Of a stretch of DNA of 15,028 nt, positions 6,509 to 13,827 are shown in pieces. The translations under genes were made by a program, and so were the position numbers. The stretch comes from an uncultured Actinomycetes bacterium (lineage in GTDB: Bacteria; Actinomycetota; Actinomycetes; Nanopelagicales; Nanopelagicaceae): positions 1 through 15,028 of the forward strand of contig CAIXPV010000089.1 in assembly GCA_903921405.1 (NCBI GenBank), given 5' to 3'. Every line of letters begins with the position of its first letter. The first letter of the stretch is position 1. The notes beneath the pieces were generated by a model. That model had not been told where the DNA came from and did no database searches. It saw only the letters and a program-made list of their open reading frames with translations.

Positions 6509-6533
6509 CGGCGCCCCGTATCATGGGGCGCCG
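6509..6533 (+). terminator. Intercistronic GC hairpin between binding protein and permease genes
   Basis: CGGCGCCCC (6509-6517) and GGGGCGCCG (6525-6533) form a perfect 9-bp stem closed by a 7-nt loop. The bases that follow are TTCACTAACTT, not a T run, so it is at best a weak or partial terminator. In the same place in other importers such stems protect the 3' end of the abundant binding-protein mRNA or let only part of transcription through, keeping binding protein in excess over membrane parts. It is by far the most GC-rich patch in the neighbourhood. Confidence 0.7.
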
Positions 6534-6559
6534 TTCACTAACTTAGAAGGTGGGTTGGA

Positions 6560-7558
6560 ATGTCAACTGAACAAAGCGGAGCTGGATTGGCCAAGAGACT
6601 CTTTGGAAACCAACAGTTCTTGTTACTACTTGTTTGGTTTGCCATGGTTGCATTTTTCAGTGCTTTTAATAGTATTTTTTTTAGCACGGCGGTATTTGGA
6701 AATATTTTATTGGATTGGGCACCCGTTGCTCTAATGGCCGTAGGCCAAACATATGTGATTATCTCTGGAGGAATTGATCTATCAGTCGGCTCTACAGTTG
6801 CTCTATCTGGAGTTGTAACCGCATTTCAAATGCAATACATGATGAACTCCGGCAGAAATCAATGGCTAATTATTTTTGTAGGTACACTCATCGCCGCAAT
6901 TACAGGAACTGTCATTGGATTGGTAAATGGTTTCCTTATTACAAAGGCCAGGATTGTTCCATTCATCGCAACTTTAGTAACAATGGGTGCAGCTTCTGGG
7001 CTTGCAATTGTTTATTCAGGTGGCGCTCCAATTGGTGGGGGTCCAGACAAAGCAATCACGTTGAGTGTTCCGTGGCTTGGACCACTTTCCACTCCTGGAA
7101 TAATTGTTATCGCGATAGTTCTCGTATGTGGTCTTTTCTTGCACCGAGCGCGTTTTGGCCGTTATACATTTGCCATCGGTTCAAATGAGTTCGCAGCGCG
7201 AACTGCAGGAATTAATGTCAACCGACACTATATGAAAGTGTATGCACTGTCAGGATTACTATCGGGATTAGCCGGAATGTATTTTTACTGTCGTTTAGGT
7301 GCAGGCGCACCAACATCTGGATATGGTGGAGAACTTGATGCTATTGCATCTGTCGTAATTGGTGGAGCGGCTTTATCTGGTGGTGTTGGAAAAATTTCAG
7401 GCACGGTCTTAGGCGCCTTAATATTAACGACGACTACTTCTGGTCTTATTATTATTGGTGTGGCCCCCGATTGGAAACAAGTAGTGGTCGCTGTTCTAAT
7501 TGCTGCCGCTGTGTTATTGCAGGGTTTTAAGTCTGGCACTCGAGGGGGATCACGATGA
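6560..7558 (+). CDS. Sugar ABC transporter permease (RbsC type, BPD_transp_2)
   Basis: The 332-residue protein has about eight to ten hydrophobic segments spread over its length and the conserved blocks of the ribose-type permeases: YVIISGGIDLSVGS (about 65-78), GLVNGFLITKARIVPFIATL, and the cytoplasmic coupling loop FAIGSNEFAARTAGINV (about 207-223) that contacts the ATPase, then the Gly-rich ASVVIGGAALSGGVG block. Such permeases work as a dimer in the membrane with the ATPase and the binding protein. The start is supported by GAAGGTGGG before the ATG at 6560. Its last codons overlap the ATPase start by 4 nt (ATGA at 7555-7558), so the two are translationally coupled, which keeps subunit amounts equal. 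Confidence 0.92.
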   Translation: MSTEQSGAGLAKRLFGNQQFLLLLVWFAMVAFFSAFNSIFFSTAVFGNILLDWAPVALMAVGQTYVIISGGIDLSVGSTVALSGVVTAFQMQYMMNSGRNQWLIIFVGTLIAAITGTVIGLVNGFLITKARIVPFIATLVTMGAASGLAIVYSGGAPIGGGPDKAITLSVPWLGPLSTPGIIVIAIVLVCGLFLHRARFGRYTFAIGSNEFAARTAGINVNRHYMKVYALSGLLSGLAGMYFYCRLGAGAPTSGYGGELDAIASVVIGGAALSGGVGKISGTVLGALILTTTTSGLIIIGVAPDWKQVVVAVLIAAAVLLQGFKSGTRGGSR

Positions 7559-8310
7559 CATCACCACTGTATGAGGTCAGAAATATCAGTAAAAAATATG
7601 GTTCGGTAATTGCATTGGACGGGGCAGATTTTCAAATCAATGCGGGTGAAATTGTGGGATTAGTCGGCGACAATGGTGCAGGCAAATCAACCTTAGTAAA
7701 AGTCCTCTCAGGTGCACATAAGCCAACGTCAGGACAAATAATCCTGGAAGGTAAGGAAGTTTCCTGGAATTCGCCTCGTGATGCTATTGAAGCCGGTGTG
7801 GAAACCTTGTATCAAGATTCAGGCTTAGCGCCGCATTTAACGGTCAGCGCAAATGTTTTTCTTGGTCGTGAAAAGTATTTACCTGGCCTCTTAGGAAAGT
7901 TTGGATTCCTTGATAATAAGGCGATGAATAAAGAGGCACATGAAGATTTAGAAAGAGTAGGAATCGCTGTTCCGGCATCTAATCGTTCAATTGCGCAGCT
8001 CTCTGGCGGACAACGTCAGGCAGTAGCCATCGGACGTGCGGTGTCATGGGCATCTAAAGTAATTATTTTGGATGAGCCAACAAATCATTTAGGCGCACGT
8101 CAAGCCGGGGAAGTCCTTGAAGTTATGAAAGCGGCGCGAGCCAAAGGCCTTGGAGTCATATTTATCTCACATACACTTCCACACGTTTTGGCTGTGACCG
8201 ATCGAATCGTGGTGCTTCGCCTTGGAAAAATTGTTGCAAATGCTCCCACTAATGAATTCGACGCCGAGAGACTGCTTGGAACAATTACAGGGCTCAATCA
8301 ACTACAGTAA
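7555..8310 (+). CDS. Sugar ABC transporter ATP-binding protein, single domain (FrcA-like)
   Basis: The 251-residue protein is one complete nucleotide-binding domain. It has Walker A GDNGAGKST (38-46), Q-loop Gln87, signature LSGGQ (149-153), Walker B IILDEP (170-175) with Glu174 as catalytic base, and switch His206. It energises sugar import with the permease encoded just upstream. Ribose-type systems usually have a double ATPase of about 500 residues (RbsA); this one is half that, like the FrcA branch, so it should act as a homodimer with two sites. After Walker B the sequence is TNHLGARQ, where the family usually has TAALGvre; the Asn-His pair recalls ABC-F proteins but the rest is clearly an importer ATPase. 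The start overlaps the permease stop. Confidence 0.9.
   Translation: MTSPLYEVRNISKKYGSVIALDGADFQINAGEIVGLVGDNGAGKSTLVKVLSGAHKPTSGQIILEGKEVSWNSPRDAIEAGVETLYQDSGLAPHLTVSANVFLGREKYLPGLLGKFGFLDNKAMNKEAHEDLERVGIAVPASNRSIAQLSGGQRQAVAIGRAVSWASKVIILDEPTNHLGARQAGEVLEVMKAARAKGLGVIFISHTLPHVLAVTDRIVVLRLGKIVANAPTNEFDAERLLGTITGLNQLQ
8303..8308 (+). promoter_or_regulatory. Possible internal -10 box before the LacI-type regulator
   Basis: TACAGT fits TANNNT and ends 8 nt before the regulator's ATG at 8317. The start has no Shine-Dalgarno sequence, so a leaderless regulator transcript separate from the operon is possible. The 8-nt distance is longer than in the other cases here, and the box lies at the end of the ATPase gene, so this is weak. 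Confidence 0.25.
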
Positions 8311-8316
8311 AACCAT

Positions 8317-9342
8317 ATGAAGAGCGATAACAATCACGTACGCCCCACTATTCGTGAGGTTGCGGCGGTTTCTGGAACTAGCATCAAAACTGTTTCGCGC
8401 GTACTAAATGGCGTAACAACAGTAGATCCTGTGCTGGTTCAAAAGGTTAATAAAGCTATTAAGCAGCTCAATTATCGTCCAAATGTCACTGCTGGGAATT
8501 TACGCCGAGTGGATGGGCGAACCAACACAATCGGCTTGCTTCTTAAAGACATAGCCAACCCATTTTCATCTGCGCTTCATAGAGCCATCGAAAATCTTGC
8601 ACGTGAAGAGGGTCTTGACGTTTTAGCAGGTAGTTTGGATGAGCAGCCTGATCGTGAACGGGAATTAATTTCCACACTCATCACTAGGCGTGTAGATGGC
8701 CTAATAATCGTGCCAACGAGTAGTGATCATGCATATTTACAGAAGGAACGTTCTGCAGGTATGCCAATTGTTTTTATCGATCGCCCACCTAACAATTTTA
8801 TCGCAGATACGGTTGTTGTAACGAATAGGTTGAGCGCAGAACAAGCAACCCGACATCTAATTAATCATGGGCATACTCGTATTGCCTACCTTGGCGATGA
8901 TCAGAAAATTTTTACCGCCTCCGAGCGTTTTTTGGGATATAAATCCGCACTTCATAAAGCAAAGTTAAAATTGGATTTATCACTTGTACATCATGGGAGA
9001 GAGGGATTTGACGATGTTGATCACTTTATTAAAGCAATTTTCAATTCAAAAAATACTCCAACTGCAATTTTTGCTAGTCAGAACTTTGTAACCATCACGG
9101 CAATTAGAGCGCTAAAGAGCCATGGTTTAGAAAAGAAGATTGCGCTTGTAGGTTTTGACGAATTGCCATTTGCTGACTTGCTTGACCCAGGTATTTCTCT
9201 AGTAACTCAGGATATTTCAACTATGGCAAACATTGCTTCGCGCCTTCTATTTGCGCGTATGCATGGTAAAAAAACTAAAGCTGAGTTCCATGAGATTCCA
9301 ACAATGTTTACTGCAAGAGGTTCTGGAGAAATTAAGAACTAA
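8317..9342 (+). CDS. LacI-family transcriptional regulator
   Basis: The 341-residue protein starts with a classic LacI helix-turn-helix: PTIREVAAVSGTSIKTVSRVLNG (10-32, recognition helix SIKTVSR). The hinge follows, YRPNVTAGNLRR (53-64), with Leu62 placed to intercalate at a central CG step. The rest is a type I periplasmic-binding-like effector domain (TIGLLLKDIANPF, VDGLIIVPTS, IVFIDRP, RIAYLGDD, ALVGFDELPFADLLDPGIS). It should bind DNA as a dimer and release it, or bind it, on sugar binding. The gene follows the ATPase gene by 6 nt and is last in the importer operon; the perfect palindrome at 5383-5394 is its likely operator, making an autoregulated local circuit. The effector is probably the imported sugar or its phosphate. 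Its stop interlocks with the stop of convergent trhO. Confidence 0.92.
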   Translation: MKSDNNHVRPTIREVAAVSGTSIKTVSRVLNGVTTVDPVLVQKVNKAIKQLNYRPNVTAGNLRRVDGRTNTIGLLLKDIANPFSSALHRAIENLAREEGLDVLAGSLDEQPDRERELISTLITRRVDGLIIVPTSSDHAYLQKERSAGMPIVFIDRPPNNFIADTVVVTNRLSAEQATRHLINHGHTRIAYLGDDQKIFTASERFLGYKSALHKAKLKLDLSLVHHGREGFDDVDHFIKAIFNSKNTPTAIFASQNFVTITAIRALKSHGLEKKIALVGFDELPFADLLDPGISLVTQDISTMANIASRLLFARMHGKKTKAEFHEIPTMFTARGSGEIKN

Positions 9343-10247
9343 CCAATCAGCTCGCGGTTGCGTTTAATTTCACGATCGTGCTTGCAGGGACGGTCTAAGT
9401 GTGAGTCATAGCAGGCATCGCACAGCAGAACCAATTGATGACACTCAGCTTTTTGGCAGTTTCTAAACTCTTTTGTAGGAGCATTACAGTGCGCGCATTC
9501 ACCAATCAACTTGGTGTGATCACTGAAATCTATTGTTAAGCGATCATCGAATGTATAAAGCGAGCCTTCCCAAAGACCATCGTCCCCAAAGGCATTTCCA
9601 TAACGCACGATGCCACCTTTGACTTGATAAACCTCTTTGAAGCCTCGGTTTTTCATAACGACCGAGAGGATTTCACAGCGGATTCCTCCTGTGCAGTATG
9701 TGACAACTGGCTTATCTTTCATGTGGTCATACTTGCCGCTTTCAATCTCCTTAACAAAGTCATGCGACGTTGTTATGTCAGGCACTACGGCGTTTTTAAA
9801 CTTACCAATCTTTGCCTCAAATGCATTTCTACCATCAAAGAAAAAGACCTCATCGCCACGTTCTTCAACCAGTTTGTTAACTTCCTCTGGGCGCAGGTGA
9901 ACTCCGCCACCAATCACTCCGTTGACATCGACTTGAATCTCACCTGGATTACCAAATGCAACTAGTTCAGATTTCACTTTAATCTTTAACTTTGGAAAAT
10001 CGTTGCCGGTGCCTTCAGACCATTTAAAATCAATCTTCTTAAACCCTGGGTATTGGCGAGTGTTTTTGATGTACTTTTTAACATCATCCATATGACCGCC
10101 GAGTGTGCCGTTGATGCCATGGGGTGAGATAAGAATGCGACCTTTAATGTTGAGGGATTCACATAATGTCTTTTGCCACAATTTAACGGCTTCTGGATCT
10201 GAAATCGGCGCAAAGCCGTAGTAAAGAATAACTTTATTAAAGTTCAT
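9339..10247 (-). CDS. trhO: tRNA uridine(34) hydroxylase, rhodanese type (TrhO/YceA)
   Basis: The 302-residue protein has the three-part layout of TrhO. An acylphosphatase-like N-terminal domain carries KGRILISPHGINGT (35-48). A rhodanese domain at about 115-230 has VPDITTSHDF, the active loop CTGGIRCE (185-192; catalytic Cys185) and GGIVRYG. A Cys-rich C-terminal part has CAHC (251-254), C264, C269 and CDAC (276-279). TrhO uses molecular oxygen to make 5-hydroxyuridine at the wobble position of certain tRNAs, a first step to the mo5U/cmo5U-type modification. The C-terminal cysteines look like a metal-binding cluster, as in many family members. The gene lies 5 nt after the phosphodiesterase gene on the minus strand, probably read from the same transcript. 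The ribosome site is poor (GAAAGGG about 13 nt upstream). Confidence 0.92.
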   Translation of the reverse strand: MNFNKVILYYGFAPISDPEAVKLWQKTLCESLNIKGRILISPHGINGTLGGHMDDVKKYIKNTRQYPGFKKIDFKWSEGTGNDFPKLKIKVKSELVAFGNPGEIQVDVNGVIGGGVHLRPEEVNKLVEERGDEVFFFDGRNAFEAKIGKFKNAVVPDITTSHDFVKEIESGKYDHMKDKPVVTYCTGGIRCEILSVVMKNRGFKEVYQVKGGIVRYGNAFGDDGLWEGSLYTFDDRLTIDFSDHTKLIGECAHCNAPTKEFRNCQKAECHQLVLLCDACYDSHLDRPCKHDREIKRNRELIG

Positions 10248-10252
10248 CTTCG

Positions 10253-11050
10253 CTAAGCCCTTTCTGCTAGTAACAACGGAGTTAAGTCGTGTGCTTGAAG
10301 ATCAGCTGCCCACGAAGGATTTGGTCGGCCAAATCCTTGTGCAATCACAAATGAAGCACGTTCCTGTGGGGTATCTCCGCCATGTCCGCCTTCATCGATG
10401 TGGCCGTGGTCGGTAGTAATAACTACTAACCATGGTTCTTCGGATGAAGCTCGGGCTTGTACCGCCGCAAGCAGATTCTGCACGTAAGTATCGATTCGCG
10501 CAATTGCGCCTTTGTATTCTTCGCCCACAGCGCCACGTGCATGGCCTGCTTCATCGACTCCGCAAAAGTAAACGAATGACACATCAGGAGCATGGTTCTT
10601 CACTGCATAAAGAGCTGCTGCAGCAATTTCGGCATCTACAACGGTGTATCCATATGTTTCACCATCTCGAACCAATACGCGGTGCCGTAATCCCTTTGCT
10701 TGTTCACGACGCTCATGTATCACTGGGCCATGCCCTGCAGGATCGACAAGTGGCGGCCACCCGGCTGCAGCAAATGTTGTCGTGCTCTGGTCCTGATAAA
10801 AAGCACGACTCAATAAATCAGGATTATGCAATAACTGATGACCAGTAAAGGAGTTGTCACCAACACCATGGCGATCAATTGTTGTTCCTGTAAGAATTGT
10901 TGACCAGCTTGGGCCAGACCACGTTGGTGGATCAATAGTGATAGTCGTAAAGAAACCTTCGGCCTTAGCCTTTACAAGAGTAGGGGAGACTTCTAACGCG
11001 GTATGAAGATTTAGCCCATCGATACCAATCAGAAGTATTTTGCTCTTCAT
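10253..11050 (-). CDS. Type I phosphodiesterase / nucleotide pyrophosphatase-family hydrolase
   Basis: The 265-residue protein belongs to the alkaline-phosphatase-like fold, Phosphodiest branch. Metal and catalytic positions are visible: D11 in LIGIDGL, the nucleophile region PPTWSGPSWS (41-50; Ser45 aligns with the Thr nucleophile of NPP enzymes), D166 and H170 in CGVDEAGH, D214 and H215 in TTDHGH, and H223 in GGHGG. These bind two zinc ions and support phosphoester or phosphodiester cleavage. At 265 residues it is near the minimum for the family. There is no signal peptide, so it should act in the cytosol, on a substrate I cannot name. Its ATG directly follows the stop of the methyltransferase gene (TAA-ATG, no gap) with no ribosome site of its own, so translation should be coupled to that gene. 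A functional tie to methyl metabolism is inference. Confidence 0.82.
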   Translation of the reverse strand: MKSKILLIGIDGLNLHTALEVSPTLVKAKAEGFFTTITIDPPTWSGPSWSTILTGTTIDRHGVGDNSFTGHQLLHNPDLLSRAFYQDQSTTTFAAAGWPPLVDPAGHGPVIHERREQAKGLRHRVLVRDGETYGYTVVDAEIAAAALYAVKNHAPDVSFVYFCGVDEAGHARGAVGEEYKGAIARIDTYVQNLLAAVQARASSEEPWLVVITTDHGHIDEGGHGGDTPQERASFVIAQGFGRPNPSWAADLQAHDLTPLLLAERA

Positions 11051-11929
11051 TTAGGCAATCGCACCAGCAATGGCTGCAGTGTGAGCAGGTGAAGATCCAC
11101 AGCATGAGCCAACAATATTGACCCCCATTGCCTTCATAGCGGCTGCATACTTTGCCATCTCTGCAGGAGTTCCATCATAAATAAATTCATCACCTTGAAG
11201 TTTTGGTAGACCAGCATTTGATTGGGTAATAATGTAAATACCTTCTGGTCGAGCATTAACCATTTCTTGTGCGATCACAGCCATTTCATCGGTTCCTCGA
11301 CCGCAGTTAGCGCCGATAATTCGAACTCCCAGTTGCGCCAAGTGCGTAACTGCCATACCTGGCTTAACGCCCATCATCGTGCGCAAATTAGTATCAAAAC
11401 TCATAGTTGCAATTATTGGTAGACCTGGTGCAACTTCTTGTGCAGCTTTAACTGCAGCTTCGACTTCACCTAAATCTGACATAGTTTCAATTAATATCGC
11501 ATCAACTCCGCCGGCAACAAGACCCTTAATCTGCTCAGCAAATAAAGCTTGACCACTTTCCAGTGTCATAGTTCCCATTGGCTCCATCAAATCACCAGAT
11601 GGGCCGATATCTCCCATAACAAAACAGCCAGGGTGGCGATCTGCAACGCGCCTTGCAATTTCGGCACCAGCTTTATTGAGTTCAAAAATTCTATCTTCTA
11701 AGCCATGCATCGCTAGTCGGCCATGGGTTCCACCGAAAGTATTTGTTGTAATAAATCGAGCACCTGCAGCGGCATAAGCCTCCAGCACTGCCTCAATCTC
11801 TTCTGGCTTTTCAACGTTCCACAACTCAGGAGCACCGCCATCGGTTAAGCCGCGATCTTGCAACATTGTGCCCATTGCGCCATCAGATGCAAGAGTTGCT
11901 TTATCAAGGGCTTCATAGATTGCAGACAT
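11051..11929 (-). CDS. Homocysteine S-methyltransferase-family protein (MetH N-domain / BHMT-like)
   Basis: The 292-residue protein is a stand-alone homocysteine-binding TIM barrel. SDGAMGTMLQDRGL (15-28), the TTNTFGG block (61-67) and GDIGPSG (106-112) are family blocks. The zinc ligands that hold homocysteine thiolate are present: C209 in GANCG and C276-C277 in GSCCG. The protein would methylate homocysteine to methionine or move methyl groups to a related thiol. The methyl donor (betaine, methyl-corrinoid, dimethylsulfoniopropionate or other) is not readable. It lacks the folate, cobalamin and activation domains of full MetH, so any B12 partner would be encoded elsewhere. AGGAGA lies just before the ATG, and the start overlaps the stop of the PF13769-like gene by 1 nt, showing tight coupling. 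The next gene begins with no gap. Confidence 0.88.
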   Translation of the reverse strand: MSAIYEALDKATLASDGAMGTMLQDRGLTDGGAPELWNVEKPEEIEAVLEAYAAAGARFITTNTFGGTHGRLAMHGLEDRIFELNKAGAEIARRVADRHPGCFVMGDIGPSGDLMEPMGTMTLESGQALFAEQIKGLVAGGVDAILIETMSDLGEVEAAVKAAQEVAPGLPIIATMSFDTNLRTMMGVKPGMAVTHLAQLGVRIIGANCGRGTDEMAVIAQEMVNARPEGIYIITQSNAGLPKLQGDEFIYDGTPAEMAKYAAAMKAMGVNIVGSCCGSSPAHTAAIAGAIA

Positions 11930-12225
11930 TATTTTTCTCCTAAGGTTTTAATGAGCTCTTCTAATTTTTCTTCACTGAGTTCAGTTTCTAGCTCGGTTGC
12001 AATTCGCGCCGCAAGCAGGTCTGCAGACTCAGTTGCCTGCACCCACGGATCTCTATTCCAGCCGGCCGTATATGCATCGGCGTCGATATCACCTAGGCGC
12101 ATAGCTGCCTCATCGATAGCCTCTTGAAAACGCGAAGCAAGCATGACTTTGATTGTTGTTTCAGACTCACGAGCGATGACCATGGATGGGATTTCACGCC
12201 AACGCATGATCTGGTATTCGCTCAT
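11929..12225 (-). CDS. Small PF13769-like ('virulence factor') protein
   Basis: The 98-residue soluble protein matches from memory the PF13769 'Virulence_fact' pattern: an opening YQIMRWREIPSMV (4-16), the central core RFQEAIDEAAMRLGD (32-46), DADAYTAGWNRD (48-59), and an acidic helical tail. Despite the family's name, nothing here concerns virulence. Members are common in free-living bacteria, and its molecular role is not established to my knowledge. Its gene is the first of a minus-strand unit and overlaps the homocysteine methyltransferase gene by 1 nt, so the two products are made together and probably work in the same methyl-transfer process (inference). A leaderless -10 box lies 6 nt before the ATG. 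Confidence 0.75.
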   Translation of the reverse strand: MSEYQIMRWREIPSMVIARESETTIKVMLASRFQEAIDEAAMRLGDIDADAYTAGWNRDPWVQATESADLLAARIATELETELSEEKLEELIKTLGEK

Positions 12226-12231
12226 GAGGCA

Positions 12232-12237
12232 ATTCTA
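12232..12237 (-). promoter_or_regulatory. -10 box of a leaderless promoter (methyltransferase operon)
   Basis: The minus strand reads TAGAAT within TATAGAAT, then 6 nt (TGCCTC) and the ATG of the PF13769-like gene. It lies in the 32-nt gap after the phosphoesterase gene, so the operon can be transcribed on its own. No Shine-Dalgarno sequence is present before this start. Confidence 0.6.
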
Positions 12238-12257
12238 TAGGGCGAAATCACGGCAAT

Positions 12258-13814
12258 TTAACGCTTCAGAATTCGCAAGACTACGTTTCTATCTTCAGGA
12301 CGCCCGCTCAGCCACATAACATCGTGGGTAGCCCCAAGCTCTGCTCGTTTTTGCCAAACATTGGCACTGACCGCACGTGATAACGCTGCAATATCAATTG
12401 GATCTGTTGCATCTTTGTAGGTGGCACCACCAGCGTGATCAATGACGCTTAAGCCACAGTAAATATCTCCCGAAGCATCTCTTACGATTTCAATTGTTCG
12501 AGATTGCTGTGGCCAATCAGCATGTGATGCAGTTTCGATTTGCCAGAAACCTTGGACTTCTTCTTGCGGACCGATCCAATTGATGTGATGGCGATGCTCA
12601 TGACCTGCAAACCATGCAATAACCTGAGGATATTTCAGAAGCATCTCTTGAATTTCTTCAACGCAGATACGACGTCCAATTGGCCCATAACTATTAAACA
12701 TTTTGCTCAATGGATGATGGGATGCCAGAACAACTGGTCGATCGGCATCAGCAACTTCATTTTCTAGCCACTCAAACTGTTCGGTATCGAGGGAACCTTG
12801 CCAGCCACCGAATTGATTAACGCTATCAATCACTATTAGTTTCACTGCGCCAACGTTTGTGGAGTAGTACATGTGTTTGTTATCTACATGTGATTGGTTA
12901 AACCCATGTCCCGCAGGAAGGCCGGGGGATGCCAGATGCATCTGGGCATATTCACCACGCTCTACAGCACGCCGTTCAATGTCTGCGCTGACTTCTACGT
13001 ATGGTGCATCAAATGCTTCTGGGTATCCTGCCGGACCTATTTCTTGGAAACTGGATAAAACTTCTGCGAGAGATACATTTGATGGCAGGCCGGTATATCT
13101 TTTTCCAGCGATCATCACACCATTTATTGTTGGCTCAGGTGCAACTGTTCCTTGCAACAGCGCATCGTGATTACCATGCACCGCATACCAAGGAAATCTA
13201 AGTCCAGTAGCTTTAAATGGAGTTCTGCAAGAGTCTAGAAGTTTTGGAACTATCGGGAATCCATACGTGGCTCGCGCATCATCATCTTCTTGTCCTGCAG
13301 GAGTTCCATGGGGGTGCCAATAGCGAGTGTCGTAATGTTCGGCGCCATCATCGATAACACCTTCATAGCGCGTCACATCACCTGAGTCAGGTCGAAACTC
13401 CTGCCCATCTAATAGCGCTAAATACCAGTTAACTTCATTGACCTGAGCGTTATCAGTTGTGTCTCCAGTAATAATTGCGCCATCTATTGCATGACCCGAA
13501 AGTGGTCCAACTGTAATTTTATTTAATGCCTGCACCATAGCTTCAACTACATGAGGAGAGAGCATTGAATGGGGCCGATAGGTGCCTATGGTTCCAACTT
13601 TTTCACGAATGGGGCTATCGGGATCTGCCCAGCGATCTAAATACTCAGGTCGCGTGGGGGATTGGGCATCGCATACGTGTAGGTCGGATAAGTGATGCAT
13701 CAGCAGCAAAGGCGTACTTGTAGTTGGAAAGGCGTGCCCTATGTGAACTTCATCGGGGCCTTCAATAATCTCGCGCCAACCTAGCGCATTAGCTGGACCA
13801 CGCACGTATGCCAT
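12258..13814 (-). CDS. Large calcineurin-type metallophosphoesterase (TIGR03767/PPA1498-like)
   Basis: The 518-residue protein carries a full set of metallophosphoesterase motifs: DLH (44-46), GDTTDN (117-122), GNHD (214-217), ASHHP (364-368) and GHEH (404-407), which bind a two-metal centre for phosphoester cleavage. The long inserts between GDTTDN and GNHD and between GNHD and SHHP are typical of the large actinobacterial family named after a Propionibacterium protein. No signal peptide is visible from the ATG at 13814, although some relatives are exported; here the protein should stay in the cytosol unless a start was missed. The substrate is unknown. It is divergent from mobA with only 18 nt between start codons, and that gap holds a shared -10 element. 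The minus-strand methyltransferase operon follows 32 nt downstream. Confidence 0.85.
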   Translation of the reverse strand: MAYVRGPANALGWREIIEGPDEVHIGHAFPTTSTPLLLMHHLSDLHVCDAQSPTRPEYLDRWADPDSPIREKVGTIGTYRPHSMLSPHVVEAMVQALNKITVGPLSGHAIDGAIITGDTTDNAQVNEVNWYLALLDGQEFRPDSGDVTRYEGVIDDGAEHYDTRYWHPHGTPAGQEDDDARATYGFPIVPKLLDSCRTPFKATGLRFPWYAVHGNHDALLQGTVAPEPTINGVMIAGKRYTGLPSNVSLAEVLSSFQEIGPAGYPEAFDAPYVEVSADIERRAVERGEYAQMHLASPGLPAGHGFNQSHVDNKHMYYSTNVGAVKLIVIDSVNQFGGWQGSLDTEQFEWLENEVADADRPVVLASHHPLSKMFNSYGPIGRRICVEEIQEMLLKYPQVIAWFAGHEHRHHINWIGPQEEVQGFWQIETASHADWPQQSRTIEIVRDASGDIYCGLSVIDHAGGATYKDATDPIDIAALSRAVSANVWQKRAELGATHDVMWLSGRPEDRNVVLRILKR

Positions 13815-13820
13815 AGTCGG

Positions 13821-13826
13821 TATCCT
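13821..13826 (+). promoter_or_regulatory. -10 box of the mobA leaderless promoter (half of a bidirectional box)
   Basis: TATCCT fits TANNNT and is followed by exactly 6 nt (AGCGAA) and the mobA ATG. It overlaps the minus-strand -10 box (13822-13827) by 5 nt. No Shine-Dalgarno sequence precedes mobA, and no good -35 box is seen inside the neighbouring gene. Confidence 0.6.
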
Positions 13827-13827
13827 A
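13822..13827 (-). promoter_or_regulatory. -10 box of the phosphoesterase leaderless promoter (half of a bidirectional box)
   Basis: On the minus strand the same bases read TAGGAT, again TANNNT, followed by 7 nt (ACCGACT) and the phosphoesterase ATG. The 7-bp unit TATCCTA/TAGGATA therefore offers a -10 box to both strands. Confidence 0.6.

Noticed and set aside
6504..6734. Overlapping 76-codon open frame across the hairpin and the permease start
   Set aside because: It runs through the GC hairpin, has no family features and overlaps the well-supported permease in another frame.
8093..8100. ABC-F-like DEPTNHL stretch suggesting a translation factor rather than an importer ATPase
   Set aside because: ABC-F proteins have two ATPase domains and a linker; this is a single domain coupled to a ribose-type permease with importer-type Q-loop and signature.
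11858..12127. Open frame on the plus strand opposite the methyltransferase and PF13769-like genes
   Set aside because: It is antisense to two well-supported genes, with low-complexity Ser/Ala-rich content typical of a shadow frame.
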